From NCBI GenBank assembly GCA_004292595.1, contig RDXM01000158.1, forward strand, positions 1 through 36,166: a stretch of 36,166 bases of DNA, written 5' to 3'. This DNA comes from Candidatus Kapaibacterium sp. (lineage in GTDB: Bacteria; Bacteroidota; Ignavibacteria; Kapaibacteriales; UBA4661). The first letter of the stretch is position 1. Each line of letters opens with the position of its first letter. A program made the translations under genes and the position numbers. The notes beneath the pieces were generated by a model. That model searched no databases and was not told the DNA's origin. It saw only the letters and a list, made by a program, of their open reading frames with translations. Below are positions 23,855 through 31,496 of the stretch, in pieces.

Positions 23855-25315
23855 ATGTATCAACATATCAAACAACAAGACCCTGAATTGTACGCCGCAC
23901 TCGAAGGCGAATACCGCCGTCAGAGCGATAAATTGGAACTTATTGCGAGCGAAAACTACGCATCGCCAGCTGTTTTGGAGGCACAAGGTTCGCTGATGAC
24001 CAACAAATACGCCGAAGGTTATCCAGGCAAACGCTACTACGGCGGTTGCGAGTGGGTGGACGTGGCGGAAAATCTCGCTCTTGAGCGCGTCAAGCAGCTC
24101 TTTGGCGCAGAATACGCCAACGTTCAGCCGAATAGCGGCGCAACGGCAAATATGGCAGTGTATTACAGCTTCTTGAAGTTTGGCGATACGGTTATGGGCA
24201 TGGATTTGTCGCACGGCGGACACCTCACGCATGGCTCGCCTGTGAACTTTTCAGGCAAATTCTACAACTTCATTCCCTACGGCTTGGATAAAGCCACAGG
24301 GCGCATTGACTACGACATGGTTGCGAGTTTGGCAAAAAAGCACAAACCGAAAATGATTACCGTTGGCGCGTCGGCGTACTCGCGGAACATTGATTACAAA
24401 AAATTCCGTGAAATTGCTGATTCCGTTGGCGCGTTTTTGTTTGCGGACATTGCGCATCCAGCAGGCTTGATTGCGAAAGGGCATTTAGATACGCCCGTTC
24501 CATATGCACACGTCGTCGCTTCCACGACTCACAAAACCTTGCGCGGACCGCGTTCTGGTATGATTCTGCTCGGCAAAGATTTTGAAAATCCATTTGGCGT
24601 AACCGCACCGAAATCCGGCAGAACCAAGATGATGAGCGAAATCGTGGATTCATGGGTGATGCCGGGTATTCAGGGTGGACCGCTCATGCACGTTATCGCG
24701 GCAAAAGCAGTTGCCTTCCGCGAGAATTTGTCCGATGAGTTTGGTGTTTATACAGGACAAGTCATCAAAAATGCGCAAGCACTCGCACAAGCCTTGATGA
24801 ATCGTGGTTTCAATATCATTTCTGGCGGTACGGACAATCACTGTATGCTCGTGGATTTGCGCAACAAAGGCGTGAATGGCAAGGTAGCGGAAATTGCGCT
24901 GGATGCCGCCGGAATCACGTGTAACAAAAACATGGTTCCCTACGACGACCAGCCCGCGCTCGTTACTTCGGGCATCCGCTTGGGAACGGCAGCCATCACC
25001 ACACGCGGCATGAAAGAAGCTGATATGGAGACCATTGCAGGCTTTCTTGACCGCGCAATCCAGAACACCAGCAGCGAAGAGGCTCTGACGGCAATCAAAA
25101 AAGACGTGTATAGCTTCTGCGCCGCATTCCCTCTGACGCGCCAGCTTTCGCACATCAATAATGCCAGCAACGGTTTTGCAAATAATACCTTCACGGGCAA
25201 TGTGTTTTCATCGGGCTTGGACAGCTTGCAAACAGGCGCGGCAGTAGCGGCAGAAACGGTGGGAACAATTCTCGAAACCGTTGGAAGCGGCTTGAAAACT
25301 GCATTTAAGAAGTAA
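23855..25315 (+). CDS. glyA: Serine hydroxymethyltransferase with a C-terminal extension
   Basis: A PLP enzyme that interconverts serine plus tetrahydrofolate with glycine plus 5,10-methylene-tetrahydrofolate, the main source of one-carbon units. Family motifs are intact: [37 protein letters not shown], the PLP lysine Lys227 in [13 protein letters not shown], and [14 protein letters not shown]. The segment between [10 protein letters not shown] and [10 protein letters not shown] is of the longer form seen in Bacteroidota. The core ends near residue 427, but about 59 more residues follow, ending in an amphipathic [18 protein letters not shown] at 23845-23848 is spaced six bases from the ATG at 23855 and favours it over the ATG at 23849. 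It follows the nuclease gene by 40 bases and has its own terminator. Confidence 0.95.
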   Translation: MYQHIKQQDPELYAALEGEYRRQSDKLELIASENYASPAVLEAQGSLMTNKYAEGYPGKRYYGGCEWVDVAENLALERVKQLFGAEYANVQPNSGATANMAVYYSFLKFGDTVMGMDLSHGGHLTHGSPVNFSGKFYNFIPYGLDKATGRIDYDMVASLAKKHKPKMITVGASAYSRNIDYKKFREIADSVGAFLFADIAHPAGLIAKGHLDTPVPYAHVVASTTHKTLRGPRSGMILLGKDFENPFGVTAPKSGRTKMMSEIVDSWVMPGIQGGPLMHVIAAKAVAFRENLSDEFGVYTGQVIKNAQALAQALMNRGFNIISGGTDNHCMLVDLRNKGVNGKVAEIALDAAGITCNKNMVPYDDQPALVTSGIRLGTAAITTRGMKEADMETIAGFLDRAIQNTSSEEALTAIKKDVYSFCAAFPLTRQLSHINNASNGFANNTFTGNVFSSGLDSLQTGAAVAAETVGTILETVGSGLKTAFKK

Positions 25316-25337
25316 TTTGCTCATTTTTTCTTGCAAT

Positions 25338-25373
25338 GCCGCAGAATGTCTTGTGATATTCTGTGGCGTTTTT
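25338..25373 (+). terminator. Rho-independent terminator of glyA
   Basis: A 10-bp stem, GCCGCAGAAT (25338-25347) and ATTCTGTGGC (25358-25367), with one G-U pair and a 10-nt loop, followed by GTTTTTATTT. It lies 22 bases past the glyA stop. Confidence 0.8.
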
Positions 25374-25386
25374 ATTTCCATCTTAC

Positions 25387-25426
25387 TGCAAATACTTTGC
25401 AATAAGAAAATTTTTCCGTACTTTTG
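25387..25426 (+). promoter_or_regulatory. Promoter and candidate autoregulatory palindrome of the Fur-family gene
   Basis: TTG (25397-25399), 19 bases, then TACTTTTG (25419-25426) fits the Bacteroidota promoter. The ATG at 25431 follows only four bases later, so the transcript should be leaderless or nearly so. A perfect inverted repeat, TGCAAA-TAC-TTTGCA (25387-25401), covers the -33 element and could be the site for autorepression. It is shorter than a standard Fur box. Confidence 0.6.
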
Positions 25427-25430
25427 CGTC

Positions 25431-25904
25431 ATGGAATCAATCGAACATCTTCTAGAACACGTCCGAGAACGTGTACCACGCCTTACCAAAGGAAAAAAGG
25501 CTGTGGTGGAAATCCTCTTTGCCGCAGAGCATTCCATGACAGCGCATGAAATCTACGCTGCGTGGGAAGAGCGCAAGCAAGAACAGAGCGAATTCCGTAG
25601 CCTTCAGAATAATGTTCAAGATATTGATCTCGTAACGATTTATCGCAATCTTGAGCAACTGGAAAAAATCGGCATTGTCTGTAAAATGGAGCATTCGCAG
25701 GGAAGTTGGCGATATTGCCTTGCCGGGACGCACACCGAGCGGCATCATTCCCACACCATTTCATGCGTTTCGTGCGGCAAGCAGCTTGCCATTGGCGCGT
25801 GTGTGCTATCGGAAGTAGATAAAATCATTGCCGAGCGCACGGGGTTTCAGAATATCCATCACGTTGTGCAGTTCACTGGGGCTTGTCCCGAATGCACACA
25901 CTAA
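25431..25904 (+). CDS. Fur family metal-responsive transcriptional repressor
   Basis: A 157-residue cytoplasmic repressor. The winged helix (about residues 10-90) has LVTIYRNLEQLEKIGIV as the recognition region. The C-terminal dimerisation domain has the structural zinc site Cys112/Cys115 (CVSCGK) and Cys152/Cys155 (CPEC). A histidine cluster, HTERHHSH (101-108), supplies the regulatory metal site. Fur, Zur and PerR cannot be separated by eye. The neighbour, a MerC-domain protein, hints at zinc or another soft metal, while Fur-like boxes upstream of the imelysin operon would suit an iron regulator. The ATG at 25431 lies directly after a promoter; the open frame upstream to 25317 crosses the glyA terminator. 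Confidence 0.9.
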   Translation: MESIEHLLEHVRERVPRLTKGKKAVVEILFAAEHSMTAHEIYAAWEERKQEQSEFRSLQNNVQDIDLVTIYRNLEQLEKIGIVCKMEHSQGSWRYCLAGTHTERHHSHTISCVSCGKQLAIGACVLSEVDKIIAERTGFQNIHHVVQFTGACPECTH

Positions 25905-25967
25905 GTTTGCATCAGTTCGCATTCGTCTTTACCACATTGTTGTTCTATTTTCACCTTCACCTTCACC

Positions 25968-26447
25968 ATGCAGCATTTACCTTCGTCAAAATCTTCCCCA
26001 TCGCTTATTTCCTCGCTTCGTACGCCTTTTTCTTTGCCGACAACGACACCGCTATCCTCTCGCTTTCTTGACCGCATTGGCATTGCGCTTTCTGGCTTGT
26101 GCATGGTGCATTGTTTGGTGTTGCCCTTGCTGGTGCCGTTTCTGACAACGCTTGCTGCTTTTGCGGAATCAGAATGGGCGCATCTTGCACTTGCCATTCT
26201 TATTTTGCCAACAGTGGTCTTTGCGGCATGGCGCGGTTATGCCAAACACGGACAAAGTATCGTGGTATATTTGCTCGTAAGCGGCTTATTTGCTGTGCTT
26301 GCGGCACTTTTTGCAGGAGAACATTTTTCTAATGAAACCCTCGAAGCAGGAATGACCACCTTTGGAAGCGTTTTGCTGATTGCGGGGCATTGGCAAAATC
26401 ACAAGCATTGTAAAATGTGTGCAAGCGGAATCCCGCATAAACACTGA
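25968..26447 (+). CDS. MerC-domain inner-membrane protein
   Basis: A 159-residue membrane protein with about four helices. It has the MerC-type metal motif CMVHC (Cys45 and Cys49) in the first helix, followed by LVLPLL. The C-terminus is rich in His and Cys (GHWQNHKHCKMCASGIPHKH), consistent with metal binding. The first 34 residues are Ser/Pro/Thr-rich and longer than usual, but no other good start is present. It begins 63 bases after the Fur-family gene and is probably co-transcribed. MerC proteins carry Hg(II) inward in mer operons, but no other mer gene is here; a role in zinc or other metal handling under the adjacent repressor is more likely (inference). Confidence 0.85.
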   Translation: MQHLPSSKSSPSLISSLRTPFSLPTTTPLSSRFLDRIGIALSGLCMVHCLVLPLLVPFLTTLAAFAESEWAHLALAILILPTVVFAAWRGYAKHGQSIVVYLLVSGLFAVLAALFAGEHFSNETLEAGMTTFGSVLLIAGHWQNHKHCKMCASGIPHKH

Positions 26448-26539
26448 AAGAAAGGATGAAATTTGAGGGACGAAATCTGAGGGATGAAACTGAATGGAAT
26501 TGTGCGGTTCATCTCTCACACCTCGCGGTGCATCTTGCC

Positions 26540-27364
26540 TCAGGTTACTTTCGCATTGCGCAGAATTTTCGCAAAAAGATTCGGTACAAATCGCTTCAGA
26601 TACACGCCCAAACGCTCGCGTCCGCCGACGTACACTTCCAATTTTCCTGCCTCAACCGCCCGTATAATCCGCCTTGCGCACTCTTCCGCGCTCATGCCGT
26701 TTGCTTGCGCATCGTCCATACTTCCTTGTGCCACGCCGTCGCCCGTAACAGCATTCACCGAAACATTCGTGCGAATAAAACCCGGACAGACCATTGTAAC
26801 GCTGATATTGTCTTGCCAAACCTCCGCACGAAGAGCATCGAAGAAGCCATGCAGCGCGTGTTTTGCGGCGGAATAGCCAGAGCGCATTGGTGTTCCAAAT
26901 TTCCCAACAAGGCTTGAAATCACAACAAAATGACCACGCTTGCGCTGAAGCATTGATGGCAACAGGGCTTTGGTGAGCGCGACGGTACCAAAAAAATCTA
27001 TTTCCATCACGCGCCTATCCACCGAAAGCGCAGTATCTTTGGCAAGCGAGCGTTGGCTGATGCCGCCGTTGTGGAACATAATATCTACCACGCCAAAGTG
27101 CTGTAAAGCTGATTCTACCTTGCTTGGGAGCGTATCGGCTTGTTCCAAGTCAAGCGGCAACAGCAATATATTTTCGCCAGCAATGCCCCGAAGCCGCATA
27201 CAATCTGCCTTCACGCGCTCTAGCTCGGCAATGCGCCGCGAGGAGAGAATGAGCTTCAGATGGGATTTCGCTCCGCGCTGCGCAAGCGTGTGTGCGAGTG
27301 CTTCTCCAATGCCCGAACTCGCGCCCGTTATCCAAACAACGGTATGTTCGACGATAGTTGCCAT
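26540..27364 (-). CDS. SDR family NAD(P)-dependent oxidoreductase
   Basis: A 274-residue classical short-chain dehydrogenase. The cofactor motif is GASSGIG (residues 14-20), with SSRR (41-44) suggesting NADP(H). HNGG replaces the usual NNAG at 98-101. The catalytic triad is Ser151, Tyr164 and Lys168 (VVISSLVGKFG, YSAAKHAL), and CPGFIRTNVS follows. It resembles DHRS7/YqjQ-like enzymes, whose substrates are uncertain. The ATG at 27364 gives the standard N-terminus. It converges on the MerC gene (92-base gap) and is divergent from the GlmU-family gene. Confidence 0.9.
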   Translation of the reverse strand: MATIVEHTVVWITGASSGIGEALAHTLAQRGAKSHLKLILSSRRIAELERVKADCMRLRGIAGENILLLPLDLEQADTLPSKVESALQHFGVVDIMFHNGGISQRSLAKDTALSVDRRVMEIDFFGTVALTKALLPSMLQRKRGHFVVISSLVGKFGTPMRSGYSAAKHALHGFFDALRAEVWQDNISVTMVCPGFIRTNVSVNAVTGDGVAQGSMDDAQANGMSAEECARRIIRAVEAGKLEVYVGGRERLGVYLKRFVPNLFAKILRNAKVT

Positions 27365-27556
27365 GATGATTCCTTCCAATGATATTCCCAAAAAATATGC
27401 ACCAATGCTCGCGCTAATTTGCACATTTTCCCTTTTTTTGCCCCAAAATTTTCTGCAAATGCGTAATTTTCTGGTTGCTACATCTGATGCCGTGCGTCCA
27501 CCTCTGACGCGCTGTTGCTCATTCCCACAACCTCATTTTTTTTCACACCATTGCAT

Positions 27557-28918
27557 ATGAATCTCCAACACCGTATCAATAATATCATTCTCATTGAATC
27601 GCAGCATGAAAGCTGGAAGCCTGATAATTGCTACCCTTTCAGCGTATTGCATCCGCTTTTTGAATTACGCTGCGGTGCGCTGCGTTTGTTTGAAAAAGTT
27701 CGCGCTGCATTTCCTCTGGCACAACTCTTTGCACACGGACGGACGGCGCATATTTCCTCGTTTGGCGCACGTTTTCCCGATGTTTTGACACCGACGAGCG
27801 ACTTCCACGCAGAGCGCGGAACGCTCCTTTTGCAAGCAAATATGCTGCTTTCGAGCAATGTTTGTGAGCAGATTCTCCACGCAATACACCACGAACACCA
27901 CCAAGCAGAGACCGCACCAATACTAGTGTTTATGCCGCCTCGTTCTGTCGGCACACTTCCTTGTGCGGTATATTTTCCGCCTGAGAGCTGCGCCCCATCG
28001 GTCAGCATCGAAGCCTTCTGCGCACACGAGGAATCTGGAACGGGACATTTTGGTGAGAGTGCTGTACTAAAGCGGCTTGCAGAGCGCGATATACAAACGT
28101 TGGATGTGGAAAACGTTACCATCATTCGCTATCTGTGGGATGCAATCGCGCATTCAGCAGAAGCAATCAAAGACGATGCACGATTTTTTGTTATGAATGC
28201 AAGCGAGCGTTTAAGCGGCTTTCAGGGCGTGTACGCGCTCGCACCAGAAAATATCTACATCGGTGAAAACACCGCTATTGCGCCACTCGTGGTGATTGAC
28301 GCTCGCAAAGGTGCGGTCATTATTGGCGCAAATGTAGAAATACAGCCACATTGCACCATCATTGGTCCGTGCGCGATTGCCGACAACGCCGTTCTCAAAG
28401 CAAATACGCGCCTTTACGAAGGCACTGCGCTTGGCGAATACTCCAAAGTGGCTGGAGAGCTGAAAAACACTATCTTTCAGAGCTTTGGCAATAAACAACA
28501 CGAAGGCTGCTTAGGCTATTCGTTCATCGGAGAATGGGTGAATCTCGGCGCAGGGACTGACGTTTCGGACTTAAAAAATAATTACAGTACCATTCGCGTC
28601 CGCTTCGCAGCAGACAAATCCAACGAAATACACACAGGAACGCGCTCGCTCGGCTTGCTGGCTGGCTGCCACACCAAAAGTGCTATCAATACTTCCTTCA
28701 ATACTGGCACAGTTACTGGTGTTGGGGCAAATGTGTTTGAGGCAAAACCAGATAAATACGTTGCACCTTTTTCATGGGGCGGTCTGCCAGATTCGCCCCG
28801 CTTCGATGAAGAAAAAGCAATCCAACTCGCACAAACAGTGATGTTGCGGCGGAACCGCGTTCTCTTTCCTGAAGAGGAACATTTGCTTCGTGCAGCCTTT
28901 CATGGCACAAAAAAATAA
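27557..28918 (+). CDS. GlmU-family sugar nucleotidyltransferase / left-handed beta-helix acyltransferase
   Basis: A 453-residue protein of the Bacteroidetes alternative GlmU type. The N-terminal half (to about residue 215) replaces the usual pyrophosphorylase domain with a diverged version that lacks the standard GxGTRM nucleotide loop (IILIESQHESWKPDN at the start). The C-terminal half (about 225-400) is a hexapeptide-repeat left-handed beta helix (IYIGENTAIAPLVVIDARKG, VEIQPHCTIIGPCAI, SFIGEWVNLGAGTDVSDLKNNY). It is expected to make UDP-GlcNAc or a related sugar nucleotide for the envelope; enzymatic activity of the N-terminal half is unproven. The ATG at 27557 starts MNLQHRINNIILIE. It appears to be transcribed alone. 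Confidence 0.82.
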   Translation: MNLQHRINNIILIESQHESWKPDNCYPFSVLHPLFELRCGALRLFEKVRAAFPLAQLFAHGRTAHISSFGARFPDVLTPTSDFHAERGTLLLQANMLLSSNVCEQILHAIHHEHHQAETAPILVFMPPRSVGTLPCAVYFPPESCAPSVSIEAFCAHEESGTGHFGESAVLKRLAERDIQTLDVENVTIIRYLWDAIAHSAEAIKDDARFFVMNASERLSGFQGVYALAPENIYIGENTAIAPLVVIDARKGAVIIGANVEIQPHCTIIGPCAIADNAVLKANTRLYEGTALGEYSKVAGELKNTIFQSFGNKQHEGCLGYSFIGEWVNLGAGTDVSDLKNNYSTIRVRFAADKSNEIHTGTRSLGLLAGCHTKSAINTSFNTGTVTGVGANVFEAKPDKYVAPFSWGGLPDSPRFDEEKAIQLAQTVMLRRNRVLFPEEEHLLRAAFHGTKK

Positions 28919-28963
28919 TAACCTGAGCAATGACCAATCCGATGTGTGCATTGATGAAAATTA

Positions 28964-28986
28964 TTATTTAGATTTAATCCAAATAA
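28964..28986. promoter_or_regulatory. Fur-box-like palindrome 1 upstream of the iron operon
   Basis: An 11-1-11 inverted repeat: TTATTTAGATT (28964-28974), T, AATCCAAATAA (28976-28986), with one mismatched pair. Its ATTTAGATT core and dyad match the general form of Fur operators. It ends four bases before the -33 TTG of the promoter at 28990-29020. Confidence 0.7.
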
Positions 28987-28989
28987 GAC

Positions 28990-29020
28990 TTGCAAACCAA
29001 CAAAACTTGTCCTAAATTTG
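28990..29020 (+). promoter_or_regulatory. Bacteroidota-type promoter of the imelysin/iron operon
   Basis: TTG (28990-28992), exactly 20 bases, then TAAATTTG (29013-29020). Transcription should start near 29026, inside palindrome 2. A second possible -7 element, TAATTTTG at 29074-29081, lies six bases before the first ATG but has no clear -33 partner. Confidence 0.7.
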
Positions 29021-29025
29021 AACTG

Positions 29026-29048
29026 TTATTTAGATTTAGTTCAAATAA
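29026..29048. promoter_or_regulatory. Fur-box-like palindrome 2 upstream of the iron operon
   Basis: TTATTTAGATT (29026-29036), T, AGTTCAAATAA (29038-29048). The left half is identical to palindrome 1; the right half is less exact. It starts 62 bases after palindrome 1 and covers the predicted transcription start, so a bound repressor would block initiation. Confidence 0.65.
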
Positions 29049-29086
29049 GCTATGACAGTTCATTTCTTTTCACTAATTTTGTTGGT

Positions 29087-30232
29087 ATGAATATGCAACG
29101 TTTTTTTATACACGCAAGTATTTGTGCGGCTTTTGTCGCTTCACTTGTTTTGACTTCGTGCGATTTGTTTCCGCCCGAAGCACTCACCATTCCCCAAAGC
29201 TACGACAGCACAACGTTTCGGACGAATGCCACAACGGAACTGCGCTTGAAATCAACGTTGGTAGCATTTGTGGATTCTGCAAAAACAGGACGCATTCAAG
29301 GGCGAAAAGTAACGGTGCAAACGCTCCAAAGCCTCTACACAAGCGGTTCTCCGAGCTTATCCGATATTACAACGGCTTGGTATCGCCCTCGCATGGCGAC
29401 GTACATCACCGAGCTTGCCAATGCAAGCGGCACAAGCTACGACCCCGCTCGCACACCCGCACAAAATGGTCAAGGTGGCGTGTTTGGCATTGGTTCGGGT
29501 GCGTATTTGTTCGATGAAAATGGTTTGGAAATGGAGCAAATGATTGAGAAAGGTTTGTTTGGTGCTGCGCTCTACAACCACGCATTGACGCTGGTTGCGG
29601 GCGATATGCCGCTTGCAAATGTTGATAAATTTCTCGCCATTTATGGCGCGTCGCCCTCCTTCCGCAATAGCGACAACGTAAGCAAACACGGCGCAGAGCG
29701 TGATTTCTTCTCAGCGGCATATTCGGCTCGTCGCTGCGATAATTCTACAAGCGGCTTGTATCGCGCCATGCAGCGTGATTTTATCAAGCTCCAAGCCGCA
29801 GTCAAAGCGGGTTCGCGCTACTCCAACGACCGCCGCGCTGCGATAGATTCTCTGCTCCTGAACTGGGAGCGCACCAATGCTGCAACGGTCATCAATTATT
29901 GCATCGCCGTTACAACGACCATGAGCAAAACCACAACGACGCTGGATGAACGCGCTCGCGCCCTCCACGCCTACGGAGAATGCGTCGGGTTTTTGACAGG
30001 CTGGCGCACCGTTTCGCGCAAGCGTATCACCGATGCGCAAATTGACCAATATCTCGCATTGCTCAAAGCCCCTATTGACGGCACTCCGACATCGTTTCAG
30101 TTCATCACCGACCCTGTGTCGTCGTTGCCAAATTTGCAAACCGTCATCGCGGGACTACGCGGAATCTACGGCTTTTCGGATATGCAAATGGATCTGTTCC
30201 GTCGCAATTTGGTAAACGAGCAAATGCGCTAG
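29087..30232 (+). CDS. DUF4856-type lipoprotein of an iron-uptake operon
   Basis: A 381-residue predicted lipoprotein: the signal ends VLTSC, a good lipobox, at about residue 25. The mature part begins ALTIPQSYDSTTF, followed by helices and the sequence FGIGSGAYLFDENGLEMEQMIEKGLFGA, in keeping with the DUF4856 family common in Bacteroidota. I assign the family from memory of its pattern. Its biochemical role is not established; its neighbours (imelysin, HTTM protein, TonB receptor) and the Fur-like boxes imply iron or haem acquisition at the envelope. The ATG at 29087 fits the lipoprotein signal; a second ATG at 29093 is equally good. A terminator-like hairpin follows 21 bases past the stop. 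Confidence 0.75.
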   Translation: MNMQRFFIHASICAAFVASLVLTSCDLFPPEALTIPQSYDSTTFRTNATTELRLKSTLVAFVDSAKTGRIQGRKVTVQTLQSLYTSGSPSLSDITTAWYRPRMATYITELANASGTSYDPARTPAQNGQGGVFGIGSGAYLFDENGLEMEQMIEKGLFGAALYNHALTLVAGDMPLANVDKFLAIYGASPSFRNSDNVSKHGAERDFFSAAYSARRCDNSTSGLYRAMQRDFIKLQAAVKAGSRYSNDRRAAIDSLLLNWERTNAATVINYCIAVTTTMSKTTTTLDERARALHAYGECVGFLTGWRTVSRKRITDAQIDQYLALLKAPIDGTPTSFQFITDPVSSLPNLQTVIAGLRGIYGFSDMQMDLFRRNLVNEQMR

Positions 30233-30253
30233 ACACCAGTAAATACGCACTGT

Positions 30254-30291
30254 GCGAGGCTCTCACTTCCCTAGTGAGGGTCTCGCTTTTT
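30254..30291 (+). terminator. Intra-operon terminator or attenuator
   Basis: A 13-bp stem with two G-U pairs, GCGAGGCTCTCAC (30254-30266) and GTGAGGGTCTCGC (30274-30286), a 7-nt loop, then TTTTT. It lies between the DUF4856 and imelysin genes. No promoter is visible before the imelysin gene, so partial read-through is likely and would make the first lipoprotein the most abundant product. Confidence 0.7.
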
Positions 30292-30321
30292 CTCAAAACA
30301 TCACCACAAAACCTAGCATTC

Positions 30322-31452
30322 ATGCGCTTTTTCAGCCTTTGTTTGATTTGCCTTTGCGCCATATTTTTGACAGCGTGTCCGCCAAACAATCCCAGTCAAG
30401 GCGGCACAAATACTGGCTTCGACCGCAAAAAAATGTTGGAAGACTATGCCGATAAACTCATTCTTCCGAACTATACCGACCTGCAAACATCGGTCAATGA
30501 GCTAGAAACGGCAGTACATTCCTTCGCAACAATGCCAAGCACCACCACGCTCACCGCCGCACAAGCCGCATGGGACAAGGCGTACACGGCATGGCAACAC
30601 TGCGCAGGCTTCGATTTCGGTCCCGCCGACCAGCCGCTTGGAATGCTTTCTCAAGAACTCGGCACCTTCCCAACCGCATCAAACCTCATTGAAACGGCAA
30701 TTCGCCAGCGCAATTTCACTACGAATAACTTCCAACGCGACACACGCGGCTTTCCCGCAATGGAGTATTTGCTGTTCAGCGATTCCACACTCGCGCCGCC
30801 CGCAGAGCGTGTTGTGATGCGCTTTACGAGCGATACAGCGCGGGCATCGGTTTTGCGAGCAATGATGCTGGACATCAAAACAAAAGTTGGCAACGTCGTG
30901 GTGATATGGAAGCCAGTAGCAGGACAACCAAGTTATCGTAATGGGTTTATTGCCAATGATGGCACAAATGTTGGTAGTGGAACATCATTACTTTTCAATA
31001 CCTTTGCTGGGCATTTTGAGCAATTAAAAAACTTCAAATTTGGCGTTCCCGCAGGACTTCGTGCTGGTCAAACCCGCGCAGAATCTCAGCGCGTGGAAGC
31101 GTATTGGAGCGGGCAGTCTTTGAAATTTGCGAAAGAACATCTCGCTGCCGTTGAAAATGTCTGGGCAGGAAAAAGCAAAGCGGGACAAGATTTCACGGGC
31201 TTTGAAGAGTATTTGAATAGCGTGCAAGGCGGCAAAGACTTGATTGCAAGCACCAAAACACAACTCACCAATACCAAAAACGTCCTCGCCGCAATCCCAG
31301 CAACGACCACGCTTGCACGGAGCATCGAATCAAACGCAAGCACCGTAAACGCAGCATTTACAGAGCTTCAGAAGATGACGCGCTTTTTCAAAAGCGATAT
31401 GTCCTCACTTCTCGGCTTGCAAATCACCTTCAGCAGCAGCGATGGAGATTGA
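30322..31452 (+). CDS. Imelysin family (peptidase M75-like) lipoprotein
   Basis: A 376-residue helical protein with a lipoprotein signal (ICLCAIFLTAC, Cys near residue 19). Imelysins are periplasmic or surface proteins of bacterial iron uptake, named for IrpA and related to EfeO; they are not active proteases. The GxHxxE motif of the family here reads GFPAMEYLLF, with Pro in place of His, a variant I believe is common in Bacteroidota members. The ATG at 30322 is chosen for the signal sequence. It lies between the DUF4856 lipoprotein and the HTTM gene and should hand iron or haem to, or receive it from, the TonB receptor encoded downstream (inference). Confidence 0.87.
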   Translation: MRFFSLCLICLCAIFLTACPPNNPSQGGTNTGFDRKKMLEDYADKLILPNYTDLQTSVNELETAVHSFATMPSTTTLTAAQAAWDKAYTAWQHCAGFDFGPADQPLGMLSQELGTFPTASNLIETAIRQRNFTTNNFQRDTRGFPAMEYLLFSDSTLAPPAERVVMRFTSDTARASVLRAMMLDIKTKVGNVVVIWKPVAGQPSYRNGFIANDGTNVGSGTSLLFNTFAGHFEQLKNFKFGVPAGLRAGQTRAESQRVEAYWSGQSLKFAKEHLAAVENVWAGKSKAGQDFTGFEEYLNSVQGGKDLIASTKTQLTNTKNVLAAIPATTTLARSIESNASTVNAAFTELQKMTRFFKSDMSSLLGLQITFSSSDGD

Positions 31453-31466
31453 AGAAAGGATGAAAT

Positions 31467-31489
31467 CTGAGCGTAACGCTCAGGGAGGG
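31467..31489 (+). promoter_or_regulatory. Small hairpin and purine-rich ribosome site before the HTTM gene
   Basis: CTGAGCG and CGCTCAG with loop TAA (31467-31483) run directly into GGGAGGG, which ends seven bases before the ATG at 31497. The hairpin may modulate access to the site. The preceding GAAAGGATGAAATCTGAG resembles DNA at 26450-26490. Confidence 0.45.
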
Positions 31490-31496
31490 CTGAAAG

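Noticed and set aside
25968-26447. A mercury-resistance (mer) operon
   Set aside because: Only a MerC-like domain is present, beside a Fur-family and not a MerR-family gene; merA, merT and merP are absent.
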